DNA of 64,000 nucleotides from Boesenbergia rotunda (lineage: Eukaryota > Streptophyta > Magnoliopsida > Zingiberales > Zingiberaceae), in assembly GCA_024364735.1 (NCBI GenBank), contig JAGFNQ010007729.1:1-64000 (forward strand). The letters run 5' to 3'. Made by a program: the position numbers and the translations under genes. Positions within the stretch are counted from its first letter, which is position 1. Each line of letters begins with the position of its first letter. Positions 21,060 through 34,616 of this stretch are shown here, piece by piece. The notes under the pieces were generated by a model, which saw only the letters and a list, made by a program, of their open reading frames with translations, had not been told where the DNA came from and made no database searches.

Positions 21060-23220
21060 TAATTTATTTTTCAGTGATGATAATGTTGTTGACGAAATTC
21101 TTTTAGAGATATAGAATACGCTTGATAATAATACTACCATACGGAATGGAGTAGAAATATCTAGTATTAATATTCCATTATCCTCCGAGTATAGTGGCAA
21201 TAGAATTACATGAAATTTGATATTTGATCTAAACGAAGAAGCAAGTAATCTAAAAGATGAGTGTCTGAATTCTTCTACGAGACTTGTTGAATACTTTGAG
21301 CCAACCTGGAGTGAGGAGTAAGATCATGAAATCCAAATTGCAGATGAATTACAACCCAGTACAACTATACAAGAATTTAAAGCTAATGATATGTAAATTG
21401 AGCAATATGAATATCCCTCAGATCAGTATAGTTACTTAGAGGGGTTCCCAATGGTTGATGATACTATTATTTTGAATTCTCGATTGTTAGCTAGGCCAAT
21501 TAGAGAGGTAGAGGCAAGAGATGAGCATGATTTTTTTGGGATAGATTTTTCCATCTAGATAAGAATTCAAAAATGCACTTGTAAGATATATCATGGTTAA
21601 GTATATGAGATATATCCCAGTTGACACCTACAAAAATAGAGTTAAAGCAATGTGCTTCAACCAACCATGTACATAGAGAGTAGTTGCTCGAGGGAAGTAG
21701 ACTTCACTGTTACAAAATATGTAAAGGAACATCAATGTGGAACAATTAGAGAAAGTGATGATCATCAATCATGCTCTTCGTCATTTGTAGTGTCTTCTGT
21801 TGAAGACCAATTTCTTTATAATAAACAATATAAATCAAGTATGATTATGTCAGATATAAAAGCTAAGTTTGGAGTGACCATATCATAGAGAAAATTATAC
21901 ATAGCTAAGGAGAAAGCATTGAATAAGGTCGTTGGAGATTATGATGAGATATAGAGATCTTCCACAATATCTGTGTGAGTTAAGAGCTAGGGATTCTAAA
22001 ACTTTTGTGGTACTATACAAGAATGGTAACTATGAGTTCCAGCGGCATTTTTGGGCTTTTAGTGCTTGCCGAAGAGTATTCAAGTCTTATTTGCATGAAC
22101 ATATCGGAATTAATGTCACACATTAAAGAGAGAAGTATTCGGGTGTATTGTTAATCGCTATAGCGATCGATGGTAATGACAATGTTCTCCCAGTTGCCTT
22201 TGGAATCACTGTAGTTGAATGTAAGTTTGCATGGGAGTGAATTTTGGATCATACAAAGAGGTTCTTTGCTATTGCAGATTATCAATGACCATAGTATCAG
22301 ATAAACATCGTAACATTATATCAGTAGTTAGGAAAGTTTACCCAACTGCCCATCATGTTTTTTGTTACTACCACATGTCTTGTAATATGTAATGGATATT
22401 GGAAGTAGAACAACTTTAGGTTTGTTTTGGGCAGCAACATGACAAACACAACACTCCAATATGATCGCATGATACAGTCAATGCTTGAAAAACAACCAGA
22501 TGTCCATAAGTGGTTTTAGAACATTGACCCTAAAAAGTGGGCTAATGCATACTTTACTAGGAGAAGGTACAGAATGTTAACCACTAATTATGTAGAAAGT
22601 TTAAATCCTTTGTTCAAAAATACACATGAACTTCCCATAAAAAAATTAATTGATAATACAAGAAGAAAGATAGCTCAATGGTTCTTTAACTGTAGAGAGG
22701 AAGTCTCAAAATGGTATGTTTCTTTGACACCTCATGCTATAAAAAAATGGATTTAAGGAGAGAGAAAGTTAGAGCATATAAGGTTCACCTACATTCTCAA
22801 TCTAAAATCGAAGTAGAGACATGAGACGCTTCATACATTGTTGATTTGGAAAAAAATATTATAACTACGAGGGGTTTTAAAATTCAAGACTCCCTTGCTC
22901 ACATGTTATTGCCATCATCATTCACTGGAAAATGGATACACTCTCATATTGTGAGCATTATTTTTATTCACAAAATTGAAATGTCATTTATATGGATCGT
23001 ATTTATCCTTGTCGAAGTAAGAAATTTTGGCCTAAGGGAGTAAACGACATTATAATTCTATATCCCCGTAGCCTTGTGTAGCCTGGTAGGTGAAAGAAGA
23101 CACCGATCAAGTCGAGACATAACAGGAAGGTAAAACTCAAATGCAACAACTGCAAACAATTGGGCGATAATCAAAGGACTTGTAGAATGCTGTCAGCCCT
23201 AGGTTCTTAAGTTATTGAAA
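21060..23220 (+). pseudogene. decayed MuDR-type MULE transposase
   Basis: Pieces in different plus-strand frames follow the MULE order. FKNALVRYIMVKYMRY...NRVKAMCFNQPC is the zinc DNA-binding domain (21550-21670). IKAKFGVTIS and IAKEKALNKVVGDYDE follow (21850-21945). INVTH plus KYSGVLLIAIAIDGNDNVLP is the first catalytic block (22105-22200), where the usual LDGTH Asp is Asn. VSDKHRNII carries the second Asp (22290-22320), and CYYHM the C-x2-H motif. WANAYFTRRRYRMLTTNYVES carries the third acid as Glu (22540-22600), and CNNCKQLGDNQRTC a zinc knuckle with His lost (about 23135-23175). Many stops and frameshifts separate them. It differs from the 9336-12412 transposase, so it is an older insertion of another MULE lineage. 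Confidence 0.8.
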
Positions 23221-25065
23221 TATATATGCAAGAATATTCTGCTTGAAGTATATATTTTGTAGATAGGAGGAGTGGATCTATATATTTTGTATCTAGTATA
23301 GTGATAGTATTGTAAAAAAAATTGTTGTGGTTAATGTTGTTACTTCCAGAGGTTTTCCAATAGTACGATACATTTCAGCTTGTTTAACTGAATATAAGCC
23401 GAATATGATCATAGATCAGTTCATAATACACTAATTTTTTTGTGAAAAGATTAATACAAAATTGAGTTTAAATAAAGATATAAATATAAAATATAGAAAT
23501 ACATAAGAAAATAAATATAAAGAAAGAAATATAAAATATAAATTATAGATTAAAAATATAAGAAATAAATCTCATAGAAATTAAAATAAATTATTATGAG
23601 TTTATGATATTGTAAGGACTCAAATTGTACTATCCATTGTGTATTTAGGGGTTTTCCAAATGTTCTCTAATAGTATGATACATTTAAATTTGTTTACAGT
23701 TTAAACAAATGTAAGTTGAATATGATCATACATAAGTCTCAACAAAAAATTTATTTTTTGAAAAAAAATTAAGAAATAATTAAAAGATTATCATATTAAT
23801 AATTAATAAATAGTAATTATATTTTTTTTAAAAAAATAATTTTAAATTAGGAAAAAATATCATGCAATGTTGAGCCTGAAATCTCAATATATCTAGCCCG
23901 AGTTGGGTATGATATTCTCAGATTTCAGGCTTAACGTGAGCCTAATTTCTCGGAATTTAGGCCTAATGTAGGGCTGAAATTCGAGAATATCAAATCCTCT
24001 GATGTTCAAAATTGAAATATTTTTTTTTTCAAATTATAAATAAATATAGATAAAGATAAAGGAAATATATAAAAAGATAAAAGAATATAAGATATAAAAA
24101 TATATAAACTATAAATATAAATAGAGTTTATATATTAAAAATATTGGAAATTAAAATAATAAAAATTAAAATAAAATATAAACGTGAAAAAACTAAGATA
24201 GATAATAAGACATAAAGATAAAAAATAAAGTAGCAAATAAAAAATAAAAAAAAATAAAAAATAAAAAATAAAAAATAAAATAAAATAAATAATATAAGTA
24301 AACAAAAATAAATAATACTAATAAATAATAAAGTAACAAATATAATATAGAGATAAAGATAAACGAAATATATAAATAGATAATGAAAATAAATATATAA
24401 ATATAAAATATAGAAATACATAAAGAATAAATATAATGAAAGAAATATAAAATATAAATAAATAAATAGAATTTATAGATTAAAAATATAAGAAATAAAT
24501 ATAATAGAAATTAAAATAAAATATAAATGTCAAAAATAATTAAGATAGATAATAAAATATTATGATAAGAAAAATAAAGAGATAAAGCAAGACAACTGCT
24601 GCATGATGTACTGTTCTGTGTCAACTAACTCGGTATGAGAACTTAATTGCTAGTCATTAGAACTAAGTTTTGACATCACAAATATCTTTCTCTAGCTCAA
24701 CTCTACTTAGTGATATCGAGTATTGCGAAATCTAAATATCGTAGGTCCATCAATATGTTTCGGTGAAAACTCACTGTGGATTTACAAAAATTCGATTGCA
24801 ACAATTTCAAATATTATGAGTTTATGGTGTTGCAAGGACTCAAATTGTGCAATCCATGTGTATTTAGGGGCTTTCCAGATGTTGTCTGATAGTACGATAC
24901 GTTTAAGCTTGTTTAAAGTCTAAATGAATGTAAGCCGGATATTATCATACTTGAGTATTTTATTAAAAAAAATTGTGAAAAGAATAAGAAATAATTAAAA
25001 AATTATCTTATAAAAAATTAATAAATCATGATTATATTTTTTAAAAATATGTTTTTAATATAGAA
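23221..25065. other. AT-rich DNA with a diverged direct duplication
   Basis: No gene. The block 23480-23880 recurs at about 24385-25065: both contain AATATAAAATATAGAAATAC, then GCAAGGACTCAAATTGT/TGTAAGGACTCAAATTGT, then TGTGTATTTAGGGGYTTTCC and a TAGTACGATACRTTTAAGCT-like phrase, with about 250 extra bases in the second copy. A third partial copy of the last phrases is at 23340-23425. The segment 24120-24320 is A-rich AAAATA low complexity. Confidence 0.6.
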
Positions 25066-25070
25066 AAAAT

Positions 25071-27365
25071 TGTTAGTGATATGAGAGAAGTGTCCTAAGA
25101 CAATCGCCTTATGATTGTAAACATTTATTTTAATAAATGATAATTCACTATTTGAGTATACATGTTAGTGTATTTGATTGGGATCTTAAACTCATCTATT
25201 GAATGTCCGCAATACAACTCACAGCATAAGAGAATTTGTGATGGGATCACAACTAGTGATTATCTCTAAATGTGCAAATGTGAAGTATTGAAAATATCCC
25301 TAGTCGATGAATTGATAAATACGGACACTATCAATTCTGTTGAGACTAGCATGGGTTATTCTCTAATCAGCTGATTCTCACTGGCTGATGACATTGGGAT
25401 GTCCGGAGATAAACATGGATGCTAGTTAAGGGAACTAGTTCATTGGAGTGACTAGCTGTAAAACTTCATATGGAATCTATATATAGAAATGTCAATGAAG
25501 TTCTTACTGCGGCTTAAGTGCGATGTTCCTTTGACTTGCGGTGTTCAAGTCATCTTGGTCATGGAGACTTATACTTTAACATCTTAAGCAAGCATCTCCA
25601 AGGAGGTGTGGACCCAGGATGATTGGGTATAAGCCAAAGTGCCCGTAGATGTTTGAACAACCTACAAAGGATTCACCACTCCTTGCGAGGAGATGTATAC
25701 CCAGGCCTATCGTCGGATTGTTACTCAAAGCCTCTGGCCAGAGCATATCATGTTTAGAGTGCGAGTCTCTAAAATACATGAGAGTAATTAGAAATCCAAA
25801 GGACGAGAAAGATACTACTTGGGCTAGGTGTGACGTAGTTAGTCTAGTGGGGACTGACACAAACAGACCATGTCCTGAACCAAGTGGGTATAAGATGGTG
25901 AAGGGAATGAGGCATGATTCATTAGAGCTGCTGAAGGGTTTCAGAATTTCTTCTGAGGTCAAACCGTTGATCTTTCGATTAATTGGGGGTCATGATGTAC
26001 TACTAGGTGCCACTCATGATCGTTCTATAATTAGTTGATTATAGACGGCCAACATAAATCGAAAGCCTATTTAGTCACACGCACTACGAGTAATCCGAGG
26101 GATTTAAAACGAGTTGAAAATTAGATTTTCCGATTAAGAGAAATAAGTCGAATCTGAGTTAATCAGAGGCGCAATGGAAGCTAAAAATGGCTAAGTCTTT
26201 TGAAGGCTTATTGGGCGAATTAAATGAGTTTAATTCGCGACGGTTCGGCTCGGTTTAGCCGGCCAAAGAGGGTGCCAAACCCCTTTGGTTTGGCCGGCCA
26301 CAACAAGGGGATAAAACCAATTTATTTGATTTAATTAATAAAATAAATCGAGCGCGATTTGTTTTATAAATTATGGATAAATAAATTTGTATAAAGAAAT
26401 TTATGTAAATAAATTTATAGAAATTTATTCTTTTTTATGGAAATTAAAATGATCCATGGAATGGTTTATTTTAATTTTATAAAATCAATTATGAATTGAT
26501 TTTTCCATAATAAGAAAGTTTATAAATTTCTTATATATAATTTATTCCATAATTAAAGGAGAAGAGAATTTGTTTTATTATAAAGTTAGTTATAATAAAA
26601 CTAGGCATAACGGAATAAGTCATAAGAAACTTTATAAGATAAATTTCTTATGATAACTAATTCCGTTAATTCCGTTAAGAGAGAGACTTGGCAAGGGAGA
26701 TGGTACTATATAAAGGAACCAAAGGCAAGCCCTTAATTCCAATTTGAGTAATCAAGAGATTAACTCTCTCCCTCTCTCTCTCTTATTCTCTTCCTCTCTT
26801 CTCTCTTCCCGTAGGGCCGGCGCCCCTAGCAACTCCTAGGGCCGACGCCCCTTGCCTCCAAGGGCCGGCGCACCTTCTTCTCCATTAGTTGCCGTGAGCC
26901 AACAACACCGAGGAGAAGCCAACCAAGAAGAAGAAGAAGCGGATTACATCTCCTTCCTTCCCGGAATTTTGATTCCGTTAACTTGGTGGTTAGTTTCCTT
27001 TCTTCTCTCTTGTTCTTCTAGTTGTGCCAATAGAGAATCTAGTAGTTCTCGTCGGCGCAAAACTCGTGACTTTGCGAAGTCATCCCGAAGAGAACTCGGC
27101 GTGGACGCGAATAGAGGCGGAGCTTCCAAGGGACGCTACGGTTGGATCTCGTCCCTTACTTCGAGTTACGCGAGGTACTTAGTAAATTAGTTTACTTTTT
27201 CCGCAAAGTTTTAATTTATGATTATGTCCACACACCATAAGGTTGCATGCTAGATACGTGGTTGAAATAATTTAAGAAATTATTTTATGCTAATTCTTCC
27301 GCTGCACGTAAAAATTTAAAATTTTACGAACCCGTATCCTTGTCGACATGCACCCGGTCCCAACA
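25071..27365 (+). mobile_element. solo LTR (family E), copy 1, 2295 bp
   Basis: Begins TGTTAGTGATATGAGAGAAG and ends CGGTCCCAACA, flanked by AAAAT at 25066-25070 and 27366-27370, a 5-bp duplication. No second LTR copy, PBS, gag or pol is present, so it is a solo LTR left after recombination. A TATATAAA box at 26707-26714 and the following CT-rich leader give plus orientation. The same sequence occurs inverted at 30451-32894 with a different duplication, which independently confirms the ends. Frames at 25576-26038 are open on both strands but match nothing recognisable. Confidence 0.88.
26707..26714 (+). promoter_or_regulatory. TATA box of solo LTR copy 1
   Basis: TATATAAA followed by a CTCTCTCC-rich leader 50-100 bp downstream, as expected for an LTR promoter. 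The equivalent on the minus strand of copy 2 is near 31082-31090. Confidence 0.55.
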
Positions 27366-27929
27366 AAAATATCAGACCATATTGAGCTTGAAATCCCAAT
27401 ATATCAGGTTCGTTTCGTTGGGCATGATATTCTCAGATTTCAGGCCCAACGTAGGCCTAAAATTTGAAAATAATTATAAATAAATATATAAAATATTTAA
27501 AATAGAGACAAAGATATTTATCTCCATAAAAAAGTTAAATATAGTAAATAATAAAATTTAAAAATAAATATAAGACAAAAACAAATATATAAATTATAAA
27601 TAATCAAGCCCATATAGGGCCTAAAATTTGGAGAGATCAAGCCCACTATTAAGCCTGGTGTATAGCATCCTTTGGTGCCTTGTGGTTAGCCATCGTCGTC
27701 TTCTTCTTGTTTTCTTCACAATCGAAGGTACCCTATTTTCCTCCTTTGGAGCTGTGTGGTTAGCATCCTCGTCATCGGACTAGTGGGATTGTACGTACCT
27801 TTGTATTTAGTTTTTATTTCAGTCATAATTTTCACCTAGGGTTAACAATAGTTTTTAGTCAATGACTGAATCTGAGCAGACCCTTTATCTACAAAATCTA
27901 AGTGTTTTTTTTTATGTGTGTGATTGTTG
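27366..27929. other. AT-rich DNA continuing the pre-insertion repeat
   Basis: The sequence after the solo LTR continues the repeat seen at 23860-23960 (TGATATTCTCAGATTTCAGG), which shows the LTR landed inside it. No gene is present. Confidence 0.5.
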
Positions 27930-29050
27930 ATTTATGGTTGCTAAGTTAGGGATGACTCCAAAAAAATCATCGTCAAAGCAAGGCTCTCTAAAAAACTCAT
28001 CATCACTGCAAGGTGCTACTCGAAGTAAAAAAGGACAGTTCAATCTAGAAAAATGTAAAATCCTCTGCAAATATAAAAGTGATGTCAATAGAGGACGAAG
28101 TAAAAGAATGAACTAGAAAAGTAGCTTTTGCCATTTCAAAACTTTTATTGATTACGTTCAATCGACAGCAACACAAGAACAGTTGATTCGAGATACACCC
28201 TTTTCGTGGATCCTCAACCTCCCAAATAGTTCTTTTGTAAGAGCCTAGGTCCAAAATATGTTCGATAATTGGGATCAAGAGGAGCATAGCTTTATCTTCC
28301 ACGGGTAAAAACTTAAATTCACAAAGGTAGATATTTCACCGATTCTAGGGCTACCTGACAATGAAGAGATAGTCCAACTTGATTTAAACGAGGCCTCTAG
28401 CCGACTGTACAAGGAGTATTTCCAAGAGTTTGATTGTTCTGCCCAACATTTGGAGAAACTCATAATGAAGTCAAGATCAACTGATAAGCTGCACTATCAT
28501 TTTTATCGACTATACTTTTTTGCTACTATTTTGTTTTGTGGTAATAGCAGTGTTGTTTGAATTCCTATGCTCTCACTGATTGACTACGTAGATGAGTTTG
28601 ACAACCTAGCTAGGTATAATTAGTGCAATGTCGTGTACAGTTTCATGGATCCTCAATTGGAAGCCATTTATTTAGAGGTTACGTTGAGGCCAAAACCATA
28701 TGTAAATGATTCAACACAAACAGCCAAGACCCCTTTGCTCAAGGGATTTCCAAATATTTTGGTTGTGAGTTAGAGTACATATAGTTGATCATAATTTTTT
28801 TTAGACATTATATACTCAATATAATCACTTCGTAGGTATGGGTAAGTGAGCACATCAATATTGCTACTCCAGATTATTTTGATAGATTTTCAAGAATCCT
28901 TCGGTGGAGTTGACCTAACTATCATGTTGACACTGTGAAAAAGATGATAGACCATCTGAGTGCAGATAAAATTGTTGTTGATTTATGCCCGACAGAGCCA
29001 GAGTTAGATTTGGTACCACACTTGTCTCCTCTAACTTAAACACTTGAGGT
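27930..29050 (+). pseudogene. relic of a MULE-type Ulp1-like protein N-terminal region
   Basis: Plus-strand translation, with stops and frame changes, gives TPFSWILNLPNSSF, FDNWDQEEHSFIFHG, FTKVDISPILGLPDNEE, then IPMLSLIDYVDEFDNLARYN and WVSEHINIATPDYFDRFSRILRW. These follow the N-terminal module that precedes the Ulp1 domain in plant transposon proteins (compare FSIVLGLRYAG, MSYIDDLTTFFDYSWG and ERIPSLGVVRSLHTFPRLFRW in 16541-19225). The protease domain itself is not found: the segment ends where the copia LTR begins at 29177. It may be part of the same old element as the transposase relic at 21060-23220. Confidence 0.6.
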
Positions 29051-30450
29051 GTTTGGCCAAGGATTTTCATAGCAAGCTGAAGAAGGTATCCTACAGGGCG
29101 GAGATATGGTAGGCTATAGTGAGTGCATGACAAAGTCATAACAAATTGAGATTTTATAGCAACAATTAACTATAACTGTTAAAAGCCCTTCTTCCACCAA
29201 GCTACCAACACCACCCAATCCTTGTCGCCGACCTCTTTTCCTCCACCTTCCAGCCGCCGCCGATCACCAAAAGAGAAGCACAACTTCTCCTCTGCCCTAT
29301 GATCGCCGACCAAGGAGCCATGGAGGAGATAGGGAGGAGAAGAAGGTGAGAGACCACCTTGACCCCCTTGCGCCGGTGACCTAGGAGAGAGAGAGAGGGA
29401 GAGAGGATTTTTTAGGATTTTGGTGGTGATTAATTCTCCAATTAATCAGATTAATTCTAAAATTAATCAGGGATTAATTCGCCTTGTATTATGACTCCTA
29501 TGGGATATTTATAGGGCTAAGATAGGGACCATGAGGAGGAGTTGGTTCTTGGCCCGCTAATGGATCCAAACCCGATCCATTAATGGTGATCCATTCCACT
29601 AAAGGATCCCATTATACTTCCTCACCAATCCCCATATTTTCATATGGGCTCCACCTATTACGAGTCGTCCATCTCCCCGTGTTTAAGATATCGTATGCCC
29701 GATAATTAATTTAATTTATTGATAATTAAATTAATTATCTTCTTGATCCTTGATTAGTACCACTCAACCTTTTCATCATGCCGGACCATGTCCACTTGTA
29801 AGATTTGACATGACGACCTTGTTGAGCTCACCAAGGGGGCTTCATCATCCCGACTCATCAGGACATAGATTTCGTTAAAAATCAATAGCACATCATATTA
29901 TTAATATTATCTCCCAACTTACCGGGCCTATCGATCTAACAGAATAGATCTCACCCATTGGTAAATCAAAGAGATAATAATTAATAATATATGCCTGTCA
30001 TTATTTCTGTAACGCCCGCTTTTTTTTTTCTTTTTTCATAAGCGGCGTTACGTTAACATGCTTAGGGCATGTAGACATCATAAGACAGCGAAATAACTTA
30101 ACTTATACATGCCCTGTTGCCATTCTTAACTTATTGACATGGGAACCTTAGCATATTAACTTTGAACTTAAGCATCATATCATGTCTCACATAACATCTT
30201 ATCATAAGGTTCCACAAGTCATTATTCAAACATATAAGTAAACATATAGTTTCCTGAGCCAAGTCACTACGACACATATGCGTTCTTGCCCTCCTGCTGC
30301 TTCCTTCATTGTCCCCTTGAATGATCTGCGGTATAAGGAAATAAGACTATAAGCACACAGGCTTAGTAAGACTCTTTCCTACTCACAAAACCATTCATCA
30401 TTCATCATCTTATAATGAGCACATAAAATATTAACATACTTGGTGCTCTA

Positions 30451-32894
30451 TGTTGGGACCGGGTGCATGTCGACAAGGTTACGAGTTCGTAAAATTTAAA
30501 ATTTTTACGTGCAGCGGAAGAGTTTGCATAAAATAATTTCCTAAATTATTTTAACTTCGTATCTAGCATGCAACCTTATAGTGTATCGACATAATCATAA
30601 AATAAAAGTTTATGAAAAGTAAACTAATTTACCAAGTACCTCGCGTAACTCGAAGTAAGGGACGAGATCCAACTGTAGCGTCCCTTGGAAGCTTCGCCTC
30701 TATTCGCGTCCACGCCGAGTTCTCTTCGGGATGACTTCGGAAAGTCACGAGTTTTGTGCCGACGAGAAATACTAGATTCTCGGAAGGCACAACTAGAAGA
30801 ATAAGAGAAAATAATGAAAAACTAACCAACGAAGTAACGGAATCGAATTCCGGGAAGAGAGGAATCGCTATCCACTTCTTCTTCTTCGTGTTCGGGTTCT
30901 CCTTCTTCTTAATTGCTCACGCCAACTTCAAAGGGTGGAACTCCTTTGTGCGCCGGCCCTAGAGGACCTAGGGTGCGCCGGCCCTAAGGAAAGAAGAAGA
31001 GAAGGAGGAGAGAAGAGAAGAGAGAGAGGGAGAGCTCCAATAATAATTACTTGATTGGAATTAAGGGCTAGCCTTTGGTTCCTATATATAGTAGCAACTC
31101 CTTTGCTAAGTCTCCCTCTAAACCGAATTAACGGAATTAGTTATAAGAAATTTTATCTTATAAATTTTCTTATTGCTTATTCCTTTTAATCCTAGTTTTA
31201 TTATAACCATTTATAATAAAACAAATTAGTTATCATAAGAATTTCATCCTATAAATTTTCTTATGAATTTTATTATAACTAACTTTATAATAAAATTAAT
31301 TATTTATCATAAGAAATTTATCCTATAAATTCTTATGAATTAATTCCGTTTAAACCAAGTCTTTATTATAAACTAATTTATAATAAAAACTAATTCTTCT
31401 TCTCTTTAAATTATGGAATAAATTTTATAAGAAATTTATAAACTTTCTTATTATGGATAAATCAATTCATAATTGATTTTATTAAAATTAAAATGAACCA
31501 ACTCATGGATTATTTTAATCTTCCATAAAAGAATAAATTTCTATAAATTTTATTTATATAAATTTCTTTATACAAATTTATTTATCCATAATTTATAAAA
31601 TAAATCGCGCTAGATTTATTTTATTAATTAAACCAATTAAATTGGTTTTCTCCTTTTATTTGGCCGGCCACCAAAGAGGGGTTAACACCCTCTTTGGTCG
31701 GCTAAACCCAACCCGGACCGTCGCGAATTAAACTCATTTAATTCGCCCAAAAAGCCTTCAAAAGACTTAGCCATTTTTAGCTTCTAATGCGCCTCTGACT
31801 AACTCAGATTCGACTTATTTCTCTTGATCGAAAAATTCAATTTTCAACTCGTTTTAAATCCCTCGGATTACTCGTAGTGCGTGTGACTAAATAGGCTTTC
31901 GATTTATGTTGGCCGTTTATAATCAACAAATTATAGAATGATCATGAGTGGCACCTAGTAGTACATCATGATCCCCAATTAATCGAAAGATCAACGGTTT
32001 GACCCCAGAAGAAATTATTCTGAAACCCTTCAGCAGCTCTAATGAATCGTGCCCCATTCCCTTCACCACCTTATACCCACTTGGTTCAGGACACGGTCAA
32101 TGGTGTCAGTCCCCACTAGGCTGACTACGTCACGCCTAGCCCAAGTAATGTCTTACTCGTCCTTTGGATTTCTAATTACTCTCATGTATTTTAGAGACTC
32201 TCACTCTAAACATGATATGCTCTGGCCAGAGGCTTTGAGTAACAATCCGACGATAGGCCTGGGTATACATCTCCTCGCAAGGAGTGGTGAATCCTTTGTA
32301 GGCTGTTCAAACATCTTCAGGCACTTCGGCTTATACCCGATCATCCTGGGTCCACACCTCCTTGGAGATGCTTACTTAAGATGTCAAAGTATAAGTCTCC
32401 ATGACCAAGATGACTTGAACACCGCAAGTCAAAGGAACATCGCACTTAAGCCGCAGTAAGATCTTCATTGACATATCTACATGTAGATTCCCATATGAAG
32501 TCTTACAGCTAGTCACTCCAATGAACTAGTTCCCTTAACTAGCATCCATGTTTATCTCCGGACATCCCAATGTCACCAGCCAGTGAGAATCAGCTGATTA
32601 GAGAATAACCCATGCTAGTCTCAACAGAATTGATAGTGTCCGTTTTTATCAATTCATCGACTAGGGATATTTTCAATACTTTACATTTGCGCATTTAGAG
32701 ATAATCACTAGTTGTGATCTCATCACAAATTCTCTTATGCTGTGAGTTGTATTGCGGACATTCAGTAGATGAGTTTAAGATCCCAATCAAATACACAAGC
32801 ATGTATACTCAAATAGTGAATTATCATTTATTAATATAAATATTTTACAATCATAAGGCGATTGCCTTAGGACACTTCTCTCATATCACTAACA
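30451..32894 (-). mobile_element. solo LTR (family E), copy 2, inverted, 2444 bp
   Basis: Begins TGTTGGGACCGGGTGCATGT and ends TCATATCACTAACA on the plus strand, the reverse complement of copy 1 at 25071-27365. Flanked by CTCTA at 30446-30450 and 32895-32899. No internal domain. Inserted inside the gypsy solo LTR 30008-36231, hence younger than it. Confidence 0.88.
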
Positions 32895-32929
32895 CTCTAC
32901 TTAGAACATAACATCTTTCGTCACTTGTC

Positions 32930-33430
32930 GTATACATAGCATGGCATGAACATAATCATAGTAACATTCTAAGCATGACATGATACATGACATAAACATA
33001 AACATCATAAACATTCTAAGCATGACATAATTCATGACATAAACATAAACATCATAGACATTCTAAGCATGGCATAATTCATGGCATAATTCATAAACAT
33101 ATTGAACATAATTCTAAGCATGGCATAATTCATGGCATAATTCATAAACATAGTGAACATTCTAAGCATGGCATAATTCATGGCATAAACATAAACATCA
33201 TAGACATTCTAAGCATGGCATAATTCATGGCATAATTCATAAACATAGTGAACATTCTAAGCATGACATAATTCATGGCATAAACATAAACATCATAGAC
33301 ATTCTAAGCATGACATAATTCATGGCATAATTCATAAACATAGTGAACATTCTAAGCATGGCATAATTCATGGCATAAAACCTATCATAGCATATGAACC
33401 TCTTCCTAACATAATCATGGCATAGATCAT
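32930..33430. repeat. short-period tandem repeat field (CATGGCATAATTCATGGCAT)
   Basis: Alternating phrases ATTCTAAGCATGGCATAATT, CATGGCATAA and ACATAAACATCATAGACATT repeat about eight times with irregular order. The field lies inside the gypsy solo LTR. Degenerate CATAACATACTTAACATG-like repeats continue to about 34450. Confidence 0.85.
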
Positions 33431-34616
33431 TCATTCTCATGCATACTTCTTAACATGAAATATAAACATAAAATCTTATCAACATAGCATAATGCATAAC
33501 ATGAATGGATGCATGAGTGGAATGCATATACATAAGGGATGCTTAACTTTTAAAACATACTTTTAAATGCTTAAACATAATCATCATACATCATTTGGGG
33601 TCCCCGGCTTGTACCACATACATACATCATAGCGCGCATCCCTAGCAAGTCTGAGGTCGCAAGCCCCAACCTACTAGGGTAAGGACAGCATAGTCGGTAG
33701 TCCCTGAACCGAGGCGTTCTTAAGGTGCCCATCCCTATTGCCCAACTCCGGTAGGGCCAGAACAGTGGACAGCTACGGTAGTCCAAAACCGGGGCGTTCT
33801 TAAGGTGCCCATCCCTTGGACCCATACTTCGGTCCGGTACAAGCCCATACATAAAGTAAAATACTTTTCATGTGTCATCATTCATCATTCATTCATAGCA
33901 TACTTAACATAGCATAACTTGTTACGGCTCGGCCCGTCTACCGGCTCATTTACCGGTCCTCTCGACCGTCGTACCGTCAACCATCGACCGTGCCGTTTAG
34001 CATATTTATGCCATAAAGACATAAGCATCATCTTTCATTCATCATACTTGTCGTTCATCATACTTAACATCATAGCTGTGCCTTAAAGGCATGTACTTAA
34101 CTTCATTCATAAGACATGGCATACATACATCTTATTCCTAAATCATGGCATACATATGTATCATTCATAAGACATGACATGTATCATTCTTATCATGAAC
34201 ATAAACATAACATACTTAACATGGCATCATTTTCATTCTTAAATATGGCATCATTTTCATTCTTAAACATGGCATTATTTTCATTCTTAAACATAAACAT
34301 AACATACTTAACATGACATCATTCATATCATGAACCTAACATATCATAGCATCATTTTTATCGTGATCATAACCCTATCATTCTTATCATGGCATCATTC
34401 ATATCCTGAACATAAACTTATCATACTTATCATGGCAACACATAACCATATACTTGAAGTTAAAGGCTCAACCCTAACCCTTGGGTCCTTGAGGTTGGCC
34501 GAAACATATGGGGTCTCTAGGGTACCCCAAAAATTCCCAAAAATTATATTAAACCTCTAAACATCATGAGAGTACATTAAACATCATGATTGGGATTTTT
34601 ATCATCATTTTAGAGC

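Noticed and set aside
24128..24421. 97-codon Tyr/Phe/Ile/Leu-rich minus-strand frame resembling a membrane protein
   Set aside because: Translation of AAATAAAA low-complexity DNA; composition artefact.
25576..26038. Overlapping 128- and 129-codon frames on opposite strands, also present at 32049-32459
   Set aside because: Both copies are inside family-E solo LTRs and match no known protein; conservation reflects shared LTR descent, and both strands are equally open.
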